The notes: generated from the sequence alone by a model not told the origin. Positions 29,313 through 38,401 are shown, numbered from the stretch's first letter. The stretch is 64,000 bases of DNA from Solirubrobacterales bacterium (GCA_020438355.1 JAGQUT010000009.1:34855-98854); one strand, 5' to 3'. Numbers and translations are program-made.

Positions 29313-29726
29313 ATGAAGAAATTTAGGACTTTCATTGCGGGGCTCCTGGTCGCCACAGTCGGCTTAGCGGCATTGGGATCTACCGCGACTGCTGCGACGC
29401 CGATGAACGTGAAGATCGCGCCATACGCTGGTACCAAGGTAAAGGTCGCCAAGAAGTTGAAAGTGATCGTTTCGTGTTCCAAGGACTGCGCAGCCAAGGT
29501 CAAGGTCACGATGATCACCCCCGCCGGGAACTCGACCGTAAAGGGGGGGCGTAACCTCGCCGCTGGGCAGGGCTGGCTGACCGGGATGGTTCTCACGAAC
29601 TACGGTCTGTCGGTGTTGAAGAACCATTACCGGTTCTCGCGCCTAAAGGTCGCGGTTACAGCCAGGAACCTGAAGAACGGGACGATCAGGAAGAAGACAA
29701 GCTTTTTCCGATTCCGGCTGGGCTAA
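29313..29726 (+). CDS. Small secreted Lys-rich hypothetical protein
   Basis: 137 residues. A signal peptide (KKFRTFIAGLLVATVGLAAL..., cleavage near ATAATP) precedes about 105 residues rich in Lys and Val with alternating patterns (KVKVAKKLKVIVS, AKVKVTMITPAGN, RLKVAVTARNLKNG) that suggest a beta-sandwich. Two cysteines (CSKDC) could pair. The module resembles the Lys-rich C-terminal parts of the secreted proteins at 2300-4957 and 35191-37541. It sits between metG and tatD, an unusual insertion in a conserved gene run, and its base use appears slightly less G+C-rich near the start. No family is recognised. Confidence 0.75.
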   Translation: MKKFRTFIAGLLVATVGLAALGSTATAATPMNVKIAPYAGTKVKVAKKLKVIVSCSKDCAAKVKVTMITPAGNSTVKGGRNLAAGQGWLTGMVLTNYGLSVLKNHYRFSRLKVAVTARNLKNGTIRKKTSFFRFRLG

Positions 29727-29736
29727 GAGCCGTAGT

Positions 29737-30501
29737 TTGATCGATTCACACGCCCATGTCTCGCGCTGCCCCGATCCGCCTGAAGCGGTAATCGGGGCTG
29801 CCCGCGAGGCGGGTGTCGAGAAGATCCTGACGGTCGGTCTCGACGAATCTTCGAACCGCGAGCAGATTGCCCTGTGTGGCGCCTTCGACGGTCTTTTCGC
29901 GGCGATCGGCCGCCACCCGAACGACGCTGACGGATTCGATCACGCCGCAGCCGAGGACCTGGAAAGTCTGGCCGCCGACCCGAAAGTCGTGGCGATCGGT
30001 GAGACCGGACTTGACTTCTACCGCGACACAGCCGACCCGGACAACCAGCGACGCGCGTTCATCGTTCAGGCCGACATCGCGGCCCGTCTCGACCTGCCGC
30101 TCGTCATCCACTCCCGAGACCGGGATGGCCGGGAAGATGCCGTGTCGGAGATCTTCGCGACCCTCGAAGAGTTCCCCGACCTGACGGTAGTCCTTCATTG
30201 CTTTTCGGCGCCCGAATGGGTCGAGCGGGCCAATGACCGGGACTGGTACTGCTCCTTCGCCGGGAACGTCACCTACCCCGCCAACGAAGCCCTGCGTGAA
30301 GCCGCCGGAAAAGTTCCTGAAGACCGGATCCTGGTCGAGACCGACTCCCCGTACCTGACCCCGCAGTCGCTGCGGAGGGAGAGGAATCAGCCAGCATTCG
30401 TCGTCGAGACGGCGGAAGTTGTGGCAGGGGTCCGCGGCGTAAGCCTCAAGGACCTTGACGCGCAGGTGACCGCCAACGCCGCCCGCCTGTTCGGATGGTG
30501 A
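29737..30501 (+). CDS. tatD: TatD family metal-dependent deoxyribonuclease
   Basis: 254 residues, TTG start at 29737. Metal ligands: IDSHAHVS at the N-terminus, Glu in AIGETGLDFYRD, His in LPLVIHSRDRDG and VVLHCFSAPEW, and the late Asp in LVETDSPYLTPQ. TatD enzymes are 3'-5' exonucleases or hydrolases active on DNA/RNA ends. The gene overlaps rsmA by 7 bases, consistent with the conserved metG-tatD-rsmA order in actinobacteria. No better ATG or GTG start exists: the family starts right at the 'IDSHAH' strand. Confidence 0.93.
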   Translation: MIDSHAHVSRCPDPPEAVIGAAREAGVEKILTVGLDESSNREQIALCGAFDGLFAAIGRHPNDADGFDHAAAEDLESLAADPKVVAIGETGLDFYRDTADPDNQRRAFIVQADIAARLDLPLVIHSRDRDGREDAVSEIFATLEEFPDLTVVLHCFSAPEWVERANDRDWYCSFAGNVTYPANEALREAAGKVPEDRILVETDSPYLTPQSLRRERNQPAFVVETAEVVAGVRGVSLKDLDAQVTANAARLFGW

Positions 30502-31265
30502 AGCTCGGCCAGAATTTCCTGGCCGACCCCAACCTTCTCGAGGCAATAGTTCGCGATGCGGGGCTGTCGCCCGATGACGTGGTGCTGGAGGTCGGGGCGG
30601 GAGAAGGCGTGCTGACCGAACGCCTGGCCGAGGTAGCCAGGCACGTCCACGTGATCGAGATCGACCGGGGACTCGAACCGGGACTGAAGGAAGTGATCGC
30701 ACTCCCGAACGTGGACCTGATCTGGGCGGATGCGGTCCGCTTCGACCTGGCAAGCCTGGAGCCCGCCCCGACCGCGATGGTGGCCAACCTTCCGTACGCA
30801 GTCGCCACCCCGGTCATTCTGCGTACCGCGTTCGAGCTTCCCGGCATTCGCCGGTGGAACGTGATGGTCCAGAAGGAGATCGGTGATCGCCTCCGGGCCG
30901 CCCCCGGAAACAAGACCTACGGGGCTCCGTCGGTGCTGATCCAGCTGACCGGTGAGGTCCGTCAGGTTCGCAAGGTCAGCCGCAACGTGTTCCGCCCCCA
31001 GCCCCGGGTCGACTCGGCGATCATCGAGATCGCACGGACCGGCCCCGGCCCCGACGAAGCGACCCGGCGGCTGGTCAAGGCCGGCTTCGCGCACCGGCGC
31101 AAGGCGGTGGCCCGATCCGTTGACATGGTCTTCCCGGGGAGCCTGGACGGGGTGAGGGAAGCGCTTGAAGCGGCAGGCATCGATCGCGGGATCAGGGCGG
31201 AAGCCCTTTCGCCCGACCAGTTCGCAAAGCTTTCGGGGATGATCGAGCTGGGTGCCGATGTCTGA
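30495..31265 (+). CDS. rsmA: 16S rRNA (adenine(1518)-N6/adenine(1519)-N6)-dimethyltransferase
   Basis: 256 residues. KLGQNFLADPNLLEAIV, the SAM motif LEVGAGEGVLTERLAE, and the catalytic NLPY in MVANLPYAVATPVI identify KsgA/RsmA, which dimethylates two adenines in helix 45 of 16S rRNA during 30S maturation. The start ATG at 30495 overlaps tatD; the next codon is GTG so 30498 is an alternative. The N-terminus is shorter than in E. coli, starting directly at the 'KLGQNFL' motif. Confidence 0.95.
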   Translation: MVKLGQNFLADPNLLEAIVRDAGLSPDDVVLEVGAGEGVLTERLAEVARHVHVIEIDRGLEPGLKEVIALPNVDLIWADAVRFDLASLEPAPTAMVANLPYAVATPVILRTAFELPGIRRWNVMVQKEIGDRLRAAPGNKTYGAPSVLIQLTGEVRQVRKVSRNVFRPQPRVDSAIIEIARTGPGPDEATRRLVKAGFAHRRKAVARSVDMVFPGSLDGVREALEAAGIDRGIRAEALSPDQFAKLSGMIELGADV

Positions 31266-32160
31266 CGCCGAAAACCGGGACGGGGAAAGCAGCGGATTTC
31301 CGCTTGAGCTGACTGCCCCCGCCAAGCTCAACCTGTGCCTGTACCTCGGTCCCCGCCGCAAGGACGGGCTGCATGAACTGACCTCGATCTTCGAGCCGCT
31401 GACCCTGAATGACACGCTGGCTGTTTCAGAGGGAGGCCCCGACGCCCTTGCCGACCAGGTGATCTGTCCGGGAGTGCCGGGCGAGAACCTCGTCACCAAG
31501 GCGATGCGAATGATGCGCTCGGAAGGCTGGTCGGCGCCGCTGCTGAGAGTCGAGATCGAAAAGCGCATTCCTGTCCAGGCCGGGCTCGGTGGCGGCAGCG
31601 CCGACGCTGCCGCCATTCTGAGGCTGGGAGTAGGAGAGGTTGAAGACATTGCCGGTCTGGCCCTTCTGCTCGGGGCGGATGTCCCCTCCCAGCTCAGCCC
31701 AAAGGCGCTGCTGGTCGAGGGTGTCGGTCAGAAGCTGACCTCACTGCCCCGGCCGGCTGAACACTGGGTAGTGCTGATTCCCTTCGAATCAGGCCTTTCG
31801 ACCCGGGCGGTGTTCGACGAGGCTGACCGGATGAAGCTGGGTCGACCACGGGAGGAGATCGACGACATCTCCGGCCGCCTCTGGGCGGTCGCAACCAACG
31901 CAGTCTCCCCGCTGGCCTACCCGGCCCTGCTCGTCAACGATCTGGAGCCGGCAGCCCTCTCGCTCATGCCCGAGATCGGCCTTGCCAAGGAACGCCTGGA
32001 TTCCGCCGATGCAGGGTTCACCGGCATGACCGGCACCGGGCCCACCGTCTTTGGACTGTTCCCCGATCGGGATTCCGCCGAGGCAGCAGCCTCCGAGATC
32101 GGGCCTGAAGCGATCGTCTGCGAAGGCGGATCAACCGGTCTGGAAGGATCTCCGTCGTGA
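31258..32160 (+). CDS. ispE: 4-diphosphocytidyl-2-C-methyl-D-erythritol kinase
   Basis: 300 residues from ATG 31258 (GTG at 31252 is an alternative two codons upstream); it overlaps rsmA by 8 bases. GHMP-kinase motifs: LTAPAKLNLCLYLGPRRKDG, the ATP loop PVQAGLGGGSADAAAILR, and GMTGTGPTVFGLF. It performs the CTP-derived intermediate phosphorylation of the MEP isoprenoid pathway, which supplies undecaprenyl phosphate and quinones. It ends 4 bases into the DedA-PAP2 gene, whose product acts on undecaprenyl carriers, a functionally fitting neighbour. Confidence 0.94.
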   Translation: MSDAENRDGESSGFPLELTAPAKLNLCLYLGPRRKDGLHELTSIFEPLTLNDTLAVSEGGPDALADQVICPGVPGENLVTKAMRMMRSEGWSAPLLRVEIEKRIPVQAGLGGGSADAAAILRLGVGEVEDIAGLALLLGADVPSQLSPKALLVEGVGQKLTSLPRPAEHWVVLIPFESGLSTRAVFDEADRMKLGRPREEIDDISGRLWAVATNAVSPLAYPALLVNDLEPAALSLMPEIGLAKERLDSADAGFTGMTGTGPTVFGLFPDRDSAEAAASEIGPEAIVCEGGSTGLEGSPS

Positions 32161-33632
32161 TCAAGGTTCCGGAGACGAAGAAAGGCAAACGACTGTCGCT
32201 GGCGGCGATCGTCCTCGTCGTCGCAGCCGGCTTCTACCTTTACAAGACCTACTTCCCGGAGTTGAACCTCCAGGAGCTCCTCGACGAGTTCGCGAACTTC
32301 CTGGGTGCCTGGACCTACCTTGTAGTCGGGCTCCTGGCGTTCCTCGAAACCGGAGCCTTCGTCGGCCTGCTCGTGCCGGGGGAAACCGCGATGCTGATCG
32401 GGGGCGCGGTGGCAGGCCAGGGCGTGATCAACGTCTTCCTGCTGATCGCGATTGCCTGGACGATGGCCTTTCTTGGTGATTCGACCAGCTTCTATCTGGG
32501 TCACCGCCTCGGCCGCGACTTCATCCTCAAGCACGGACCGAAGTTCGGAATAACCCGGGAACGCTACGAACAGGTCGAGGATTACTTCGACAAGCACGGC
32601 GGGAAAACCGTCCTGATCGGTCGCTTCATCGGGCTGGTCCGCGCCCTGGCTCCCTTCGTCGCCGGCAGTTCCGGAATGAAGTACCGGGCATTCGCGCCCT
32701 ACTCGATCCTCGGATCCGGACTGCAGATCACCCTTCATGTCCTCGCCGGCTACTTCTTCGCCCGGAGTATCGAGGCGGCCGCCGAATACGTCGGGCTCGC
32801 CGCGCTGATCATCGGCACGATGCTCGGGGTTTCCCTGGTCTCCTACTTCGCATGGAAGTACCTGAGGGAACCTGAAAACCGGGTCAAGACCGTCAAGTGG
32901 ATGGACGAGCACTGGTACACCGCCTGGACCGTACGCCTCTGCCGTCGCTACGAGACCCAGCTGCGTTGGGTTCAGGACCGGTTCACCCCCGGGGGGACGT
33001 TCGGCCTTGAGGTGACGACCCTTTTCGCGATCATCGCCGTGTCCTCATTCGTACTTTTCGCCTACGCCGGCATCCTTCTGGATGATGGCGGGCCCACGCC
33101 GGGGGACCTCAGGGCCTTTGACGTAACGGACCTGATCGAGACCGGATGGCTGACCGACATCGCCAAGGTGATCACTGCCCTCGGTTCGAGTTACATCCTG
33201 CTTCCGCTTGTTGCGATCACCACCGTCATCCTCGCCCTGAAACGTCGCTGGTCCGAAGCGATCGTTCTCGTCCTGTCATGGATCGCCATCGGGTTCGGGA
33301 TCGACTGGATCAAGGAGTGGGTGGCCAGGCCTCGCCCGCCCGACGGCATGGTTGACGTCAAGGGCTTCGCCTATCCCTCGGGGCACGCCGCCCACTCGAT
33401 CTTTTACGTGTGGCTGTCGGTCACCATCGCCGTCCGCCTGAGGCCCGACATGGCACGCAAGGCGGCCCTCGTGACCGGCGGCATCGTGCTCGCCGTCCTG
33501 ATCGGACTGAGCCGTGTCTACCTCAATGTTCACTACCTCAGCGACGTCTTTGGCGGGTGGGCGCTTGGTGCTCTCTGCTTCTCTTTCTTTGCAGTCGCAG
33601 CCCTGTTGGCCGGCCAGTTGCGCAAAAATTAA
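32157..33632 (+). CDS. DedA/VTT membrane domain fused to PAP2 phosphatase
   Basis: 491 residues, GTG start overlapping ispE. The N-terminal half (about 40-220) is a DedA/VTT domain: FLETGAFVGLLVPGETAMLIGG, DSTSFYLGHRLGRDF, GRFIGLVRALAPFVAGSSGM. The C-terminal part (about 270-485) is a PAP2 phosphatase with KEWVARPRPPDG, YPSGHAAHS and SRVYLNVHYLSDVFGG, the three acid-phosphatase motifs including both catalytic His. DedA proteins translocate undecaprenyl phosphate and PAP2 enzymes such as BacA-unrelated PgpB hydrolyse undecaprenyl diphosphate, so one polypeptide could perform both lipid-carrier recycling steps. Such fusions are known in annotation; the coupling of functions is inference. Confidence 0.92.
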   Translation: MIKVPETKKGKRLSLAAIVLVVAAGFYLYKTYFPELNLQELLDEFANFLGAWTYLVVGLLAFLETGAFVGLLVPGETAMLIGGAVAGQGVINVFLLIAIAWTMAFLGDSTSFYLGHRLGRDFILKHGPKFGITRERYEQVEDYFDKHGGKTVLIGRFIGLVRALAPFVAGSSGMKYRAFAPYSILGSGLQITLHVLAGYFFARSIEAAAEYVGLAALIIGTMLGVSLVSYFAWKYLREPENRVKTVKWMDEHWYTAWTVRLCRRYETQLRWVQDRFTPGGTFGLEVTTLFAIIAVSSFVLFAYAGILLDDGGPTPGDLRAFDVTDLIETGWLTDIAKVITALGSSYILLPLVAITTVILALKRRWSEAIVLVLSWIAIGFGIDWIKEWVARPRPPDGMVDVKGFAYPSGHAAHSIFYVWLSVTIAVRLRPDMARKAALVTGGIVLAVLIGLSRVYLNVHYLSDVFGGWALGALCFSFFAVAALLAGQLRKN

Positions 33633-33635
33633 GAG

Positions 33636-33884
33636 ATGGTGACAGCCGTTTCCACCAACGTCTGGTATTTCGGCGCCGCTGGCCTCGTGAGTCTCGCCGC
33701 ATTCGTCGGCCTGATCCTGATGCCCGCGCTGAGCTCCTATGGGCGTTGGCATGAGCGTTTCGCAGCGGGTTTTCTTTCACTGCTGATCTTTGGCGGGCTG
33801 GTCACCATTGGCGTCATAGCGGGGCTCGCCTGGGTTCTCATTTCCAATGACGTAAGTGGAATCAACCCGTTCACCGGCGGTTGA
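33636..33884 (+). CDS. Small two-helix membrane protein, unknown function
   Basis: 82 residues. Two hydrophobic helices at about residues 10-33 (WYFGAAGLVSLAAFVGLILM) and 43-70 (AAGFLSLLIFGGLVTIGVIA), with short polar ends. It is 3 bases after the DedA-PAP2 stop and its TGA overlaps the TTG of the PucR gene, so it is embedded in the same operon. No known family. Tight packing and sensible codon use favour a real gene. Confidence 0.7.
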   Translation: MVTAVSTNVWYFGAAGLVSLAAFVGLILMPALSSYGRWHERFAAGFLSLLIFGGLVTIGVIAGLAWVLISNDVSGINPFTGG

Positions 33885-35047
33885 TTCCGGCCGCTAAAAC
33901 CAAGGTGTCGGCCCCGGCCCGGCTGGCCAGCCCGGTGCTCGCGGGCCGTGGCCTGCCTGGCCTTGCCCGTGCTGCGGCCGACGTCCTCGGCGTTCCCGTT
34001 GCCTTTCTCGATCGCTCGGGGATAGTCCTCGCTGTTGCGGGGGCGACCCAGGCACAGGAGGCAAAGCTCACCGCCAAGGAAAAGGGTGTCGAGACGATTG
34101 AACTGGTCCTCGGTGACGCCACCGTCGGGGAAGCCCGCTACCTGGGCGACGGGATTGACCCCGACACCCTCGAAGTCATGTGTGCTTTCGCGGCCCTCGA
34201 GGTCGAGCGCGCCCGCTCCGACGAGTGGGGCAACGAAGGGGCCGTCTCTGAATTCATCAAGGCCCTGCTTGACGGTTCGACCACTGACACAGATGACATC
34301 ATCGCCCGCGCCGGTGAGGTCGGCTGCGACCTTTCCCGCGGCGGCGGCGTGCTCATGGTCCGGGCCCATGCCGGATCGGCCCAGGAGGGGGACTGGCGCT
34401 CCCGAGTGGTCGACATGACCCTCCGCACGATCCGCGCGGTTGCCTCGGGAGCGATCGCCGGTATGGGCGAATCCGAGGAGGGTGCCGTGGTCGGGATTCT
34501 CGTGCCGACCAGTGAGGAGGACAGGCTGGTAAAGGTCGAAGAGTCACTCGACCGTGAACTGCCCCGCTCGCTCTCGGGGCTGACAGTCACAATTTCGAGG
34601 TCGCGCCTTGCAACGGGACCGGAGCAGATCGAGCGCGCCGCGCGTGAGGCCCACCTTGCGCTGAATGTCGGCGAAGCCGAAGGTCGATCCCCGATTGCTT
34701 TCGAGGACACCGGGGCGTACCGGCTGTTGCTCGGCACCAGCACCGAGGAACTCATGAGCTTCTATTCGGAAACGGTCGAGCCGCTCGTCGCCTATGACGA
34801 GCAGTACGAAACCGATCTCGTCGCAACCGTCGAGGCCTACCTGGACAGCGACGCGAACGTGCCGGCTACCGCAAAGCAGATGTTCACCCACCGCCACACC
34901 ATCCGGTACCGGCTCGAGCGCGTGAAGGACCTCTCAGGCCATGACGCCACCGCGACCGAAGGCCGCGAACGCCTCGGTCTCGGCATCAAGGCAATGAGGG
35001 TCCTCGGAATCGCCTCGCCGCGCGGCCGCTCCAAAGAACGGGGTTAG
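33881..35047 (+). CDS. PucR-family transcriptional regulator
   Basis: 388 residues. An N-terminal GAF/sensor-like region (about 25-110: AAADVLGVPVAFLDRSGIVLAV, MCAFAALEVERARSDEW) precedes a GGDEF-like PucR linker (CDLSRGGGVLMVRAH, ISRSRLATGPEQIERAAREA) and the C-terminal helix-turn-helix of the PucR/CdaR type (VEAYLDSDANVPATAKQMFTH, HTIRYRLERVKDLSG). Such regulators usually activate one neighbouring pathway in response to a metabolite. TTG start at 33881 overlaps the upstream stop; an in-frame GTG at 33905 is an alternative. The target is not evident; it ends the ispE operon. Confidence 0.88.
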   Translation: MIPAAKTKVSAPARLASPVLAGRGLPGLARAAADVLGVPVAFLDRSGIVLAVAGATQAQEAKLTAKEKGVETIELVLGDATVGEARYLGDGIDPDTLEVMCAFAALEVERARSDEWGNEGAVSEFIKALLDGSTTDTDDIIARAGEVGCDLSRGGGVLMVRAHAGSAQEGDWRSRVVDMTLRTIRAVASGAIAGMGESEEGAVVGILVPTSEEDRLVKVEESLDRELPRSLSGLTVTISRSRLATGPEQIERAAREAHLALNVGEAEGRSPIAFEDTGAYRLLLGTSTEELMSFYSETVEPLVAYDEQYETDLVATVEAYLDSDANVPATAKQMFTHRHTIRYRLERVKDLSGHDATATEGRERLGLGIKAMRVLGIASPRGRSKERG

Positions 35048-35125
35048 TGCCGGGGGTCGTCAAGTAGTCGTCAGCATTGATCAGGTTTGATGTATCCGAT
35101 AGCGCTTCTGCTTCCTCTCGCAGCA

Positions 35126-35155
35126 CAAGGGGCCCCGCAAATGCGGGGCCCTTTG
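35126..35155. terminator. Bidirectional terminator hairpin between PucR and CocE-like genes
   Basis: CAAGGGGCCCCGC (35126-35138) pairs with GCGGGGCCCTTTG (35143-35155), one G-T wobble, AAAT loop, then TTTGTCTT on the plus strand. The best-formed intrinsic terminator in the window; placed between convergent genes. Confidence 0.75.
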
Positions 35156-35190
35156 TCTTGAGGGGGAGGTGCCTCCCCTGGACGGACTCT

Positions 35191-37541
35191 CTACTTGACC
35201 TTGCCGGTCCGCTTCACGGTGATGAAGCCGGATCCCTTGTTGTTGATCAGTACCTGGGAGCGCAGAGACTTCAAGCCGCTCACCTTGACCATCTTGACCC
35301 GCTTCTTGCCGCCCCTGCGAACGACCTTCCGCTTCTTCGTGTCCTTGAAGAGCTTCCGGGCCTTGGAGGTCAGGTTCATCCTGACCGAGACAGTCTTGCC
35401 GGACCCGGCGGTGACTCCGCTCTTGGTGGCGAGAACCACACCCTTGCCCTTGCCCTTCTTCGGGGCTCCCTTGAAGGAGAGCTTCGCCTTGGCGCAGGAA
35501 TCGTTGGCGCTGGCGCAGCTGACCTTCGCGGTCAGGGTCTTGCCCTTGACCGTGGCGCTGACGATCTTGATCTTGCCGACCGCCGGGTAGTTCTCCTGGC
35601 GGTACTGCTCCAGGGTCTCCGAACCGATCGCCTCATTGCCGGGGGCCAGCTCGACACCCGGGCGGTCGGGGAGGACCCTCTTCGCCGGGGCCGACACAAG
35701 GCCGTTCAGCGCACCGGCAGCCTCACGTACCGGGATCCTCAGTTCGAGGTTCTCGATCGTGGCCGGCTGCTGGTTGTTGGAGGGCCGGCCGAAGTTGGCC
35801 AGGGTTCCGAGGGCCGGGTTGGCCTGGCCACCGTCGAACGGCAGGATCTCCAGACGGAGCTTGTGGCCTTCTTCGACCTGCCAGCCGTTCGGGGTCAGCT
35901 GGAAGACCTGGTAGCCACTGTTGGCGGGACGCCACAGGCCACGGCTGATCAGGATCTTCGTCGAGCCGTCGGGCGCGACATCAACCAGACGGGCAGCCAG
36001 CTGCGAGTCGCTGCCGGCCTGCGTGATCTTCGCGATCACGGTCGGTGAGCCCATCACGGTGTAACCGCCAGCCGGGGCCGGGTCGGTCTCGTAGTTGGCA
36101 GTTCCGGGCTCCTGGGCGCCAGAGGGGGCCGCACACGCCGAGCTTGAGGTCGGGTTGAAAGCAGCGCCGACGGCGCGGTCGCCCCCGTCCGGCTGGACGG
36201 TCTGGGCGGCTTCATCCTTGATCACGATTTCGCCCGGCGACTGGTTGACCCAGTTGTCGGTTACGAACGGGCCTGCGTCGGTGTTTCCATCCGGGCATAC
36301 CTGGGTGAAGGTGGTCACGTTCGAATCGGGCTGGGTCCCGATGCCTCCCAGGTAGAAGTCAACCCACTGGTTCTCCAGGTTGCGGAGGGCGGTTGTGACT
36401 TCGGAGCCGTTCTGACCCCTCGGGTGACCGAAGGAGCCGAAGAACAGGCTGATCGGCGAGCTCGGATGCTCGGCCCGGGTCCGGTTGTAGAAGCGGGTGG
36501 CTTCGTTGGCCGGGAACAGGTCGTCGGTGTATCCCGAGCTGATCAGCAGCGGGGCCGGGGCCTGGCTGTGATCGATGTAGTAAGACGAGTGGTAGGTGGT
36601 CACCTCGTCGAGCATCTGCTCGGCTGCCGCTTCACCGTCGTACGGCTCTCCGGCGTCCATGAAGGCCTTCCAGCCGGCGAGGTCCGCCGAGGGCTGCTCG
36701 CCAGCCGGGGTGTAGTAACCGGGAGCACCGAGGCCGCTGAGGTAGAGGCCGTTCACGTAGGACTGCTTCATGACTCCGAAGCGGCCGTAGTAGGAGGCGT
36801 CCTTGATGTAGTCGAGATTGGAACCGTTGGGGACCAGCGAGTACGCCAGATCGGTCCAGGGAATGTTCGGAGTCGCGACGGCGAGGCTCATCGGAGTGCC
36901 GTCGGGGCTGGTCCACGGGACCAGGCTGCCGTCGGGGAGCATCACCCGGTTCTTCAGGGCTGCCAGTGACATCGACATGCCACCGCCGTAGCTGCCGCCG
37001 GTCGCCGCAATCTTGGTCGGCTGGACGAGGTTCTCGTCAACCAGCATGCCGGCGAAGATCTGGGCGTCGCGGACTTCGTAGCGGGTGTCATCCAGTCGGA
37101 CGAATCCCTTGGTGGTGCAGTCCGGGTCGGCGGCCTTCGAGGTCGCCGTTCCGCAGGACTCGTGGAAGCCACGGTTGGTCTGGGAGAGAACCGCGTAGCC
37201 CTTCTCGAGCCAGCGGTTCATGCCGGAGAAGTTGACCTTGCCGCCGCCGTATCCGTGGAACATGTAGACCAGCGGGTACGGAGCCGTGCCGAACTCGCCT
37301 TCATCCGGGAAGGGACATTCACGTCGATCGGCACGCCGTCGAAGGACTCGACGGTGCTGCGGACATTGGCGTTCTGGTTGTGCTGGCCGGTGCCGCACCA
37401 GGTCTGGCCTTCAGCGGGGCCGGGTCCCTGGGTCGTGCAGGCGATCGTGCCGTCAAAGACCGAGGTAGGGGGTGCCGCCTGGGCAGCCGAGACAACAAAA
37501 AGGCTTCCCAAAAGGGCAAAAAGCACTGCAAGCTTGCGCAT
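35191..37541 (-). pseudogene. Secreted CocE/NonD-family hydrolase (X-Pro dipeptidyl-peptidase-like), frameshifted
   Basis: The true start is ATG at 37541 (GGAGAGAAG before it), giving a signal peptide (RKLAVLFALLGSLFVVSAAQA) and the opening FDGTIACTTQGPGP...VESFDGVPIDVNVP. At the GGG run 37312-37314 the frame shifts by one base; restoring one base joins VPIDVNVP to FPDEGEFGTAPYPLVYMF. The rest is intact: alpha/beta hydrolase with nucleophile Ser in ATGGSYGGGMSM, Asp in SGYTDDLFPANE, His in GHPRGQNG, then the C-terminal X-Pro peptidase beta domain and a Lys/Arg-rich tail. About 784 residues when joined. The single-base loss may be an assembly error in a C run rather than a real mutation. Hydrolase family firm; substrate unknown. 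Confidence 0.85.
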
Positions 37542-37662
37542 CTTCTCTCCGGTTCTCTCCGTTTTCCCTGCTCCGGGAGGAGTCCCGGGGCGCTGGTCAC
37601 CATATAGAACGCGGGTACCCCCGACAAGTTGCGAAGCGAGATGCCAAAAGGAAAACAGGCAA

Positions 37663-37734
37663 CTCCGGAGGGAGGACTCGAACCTCCACTGCCGGGACCA
37701 AAACCCGGTGTGCTACCGATTACACCACCCCGGA
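37663..37734 (-). tRNA. trnQ: tRNA-Gln (anticodon UUG)
   Basis: The minus strand folds as a cloverleaf: acceptor TCCGGGG / CTCCGGA with discriminator G, anticodon stem CCGGG/CCCGG around loop TTTTGGT (anticodon TTG), and T-arm GGAGGTTCGAACCTCC. The CGGTTTTGGTCCCGG anticodon arm is characteristic of tRNA-Gln. CCA is not encoded. It is flanked by the CocE-like start and the HdeD gene. Confidence 0.95.
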
Positions 37735-37767
37735 ATCGTGCCGGACTCTACCCTCCGACGGCCGGGA

Positions 37768-37773
37768 TAGGCT
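37768..37773 (+). promoter_or_regulatory. -10 box before the HdeD-like gene
   Basis: TAGGCT lies 6 bases before the ATG at 37780; no Shine-Dalgarno sequence. Confidence 0.38.
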
Positions 37774-37779
37774 CTGGCC

Positions 37780-38337
37780 ATGGCCTACGAACAAGAAGTA
37801 CAGAAAGATGTGAAGCGGGCGGCCGGCCTCTACACGGGGCTAGGTGTGCTGATGATCCTGCTCGGCGCATTTGCCGTGCTGATCCCGAACGTCGCATCCT
37901 GGGGGATGACTGTGCTGATCGGCTGGATCCTCGTGATCGGGGCGGCCTTCCTATTTGCGTGGTCATTCACCGCGCCAGGGGCACTGAGCGTGATCACCAG
38001 AATCGCCTGGTCGATTCTGACTCTCGGAGCCGGTCTCTTCCTGCTGATCAACCCCGACAAGGGCGCCAAGGCCCTGACCCTGATCCTGATCATCTACTTC
38101 CTCGCGTCCGGCGTGATCCGTCTCGGGGCGGCTTTTGCGCAGCGCGGCATCCAGGGCGCGGGCTGGCTCGGGCTCAGCGGCGCACTCTCGCTGATCATCG
38201 GTCTCATTTTCCTGGTCGACTACCCGCAGTCGGCAGACTGGGCGATCGGCCTGCTGGTGGGCATCGACCTGATCTTCGGAGGCTGGACCCTGATCCTGCT
38301 CTCGAACGAAGCCAAGCACGAAGTCCTAGAGGAATAA
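37780..38337 (+). CDS. HdeD/DUF308 family membrane protein
   Basis: 185 residues. Six hydrophobic segments in the DUF308 pattern (LGVLMILLGAFAVLIPNVAS, VLIGWILVIGAAFLFAWSF, ILTLGAGLFLLINPDKGAKAL, ALSLIIGLIFLVDYP, WAIGLLVGIDLIFGGWTLI). E. coli HdeD aids acid resistance at high cell density; in actinobacteria the role is unknown. The N-terminus (AYEQEVQKDVKRA) is charged and cytosolic. Independent transcript likely: tRNA-Gln is upstream on the other strand, and a strong hairpin follows before glmU. Confidence 0.85.
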   Translation: MAYEQEVQKDVKRAAGLYTGLGVLMILLGAFAVLIPNVASWGMTVLIGWILVIGAAFLFAWSFTAPGALSVITRIAWSILTLGAGLFLLINPDKGAKALTLILIIYFLASGVIRLGAAFAQRGIQGAGWLGLSGALSLIIGLIFLVDYPQSADWAIGLLVGIDLIFGGWTLILLSNEAKHEVLEE

Positions 38338-38375
38338 GAGGCAAGGGCCGGCGGTTCAGCGTGGAGGCGGGGCCA

Positions 38376-38401
38376 ACCTCGCAGACCGAAGTCTGCGAGG
38401 T
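38376..38401 (+). terminator. Perfect 11-bp hairpin with CGAA tetraloop between hdeD-like gene and glmU
   Basis: ACCTCGCAGAC (38376-38386), CGAA, GTCTGCGAGGT (38391-38401). It lies 38 bases past the upstream stop and ends 14 bases before the glmU -10 box. It has no T-tract. Most likely the terminator of the DUF308 gene; it would be upstream of the glmU transcript if that is leaderless. Confidence 0.5.

Noticed and set aside
38376..38401. Hairpin before glmU as a riboswitch or ribozyme
   Set aside because: A single simple stem with no conserved glmS-type core; lies upstream of the likely transcript start.
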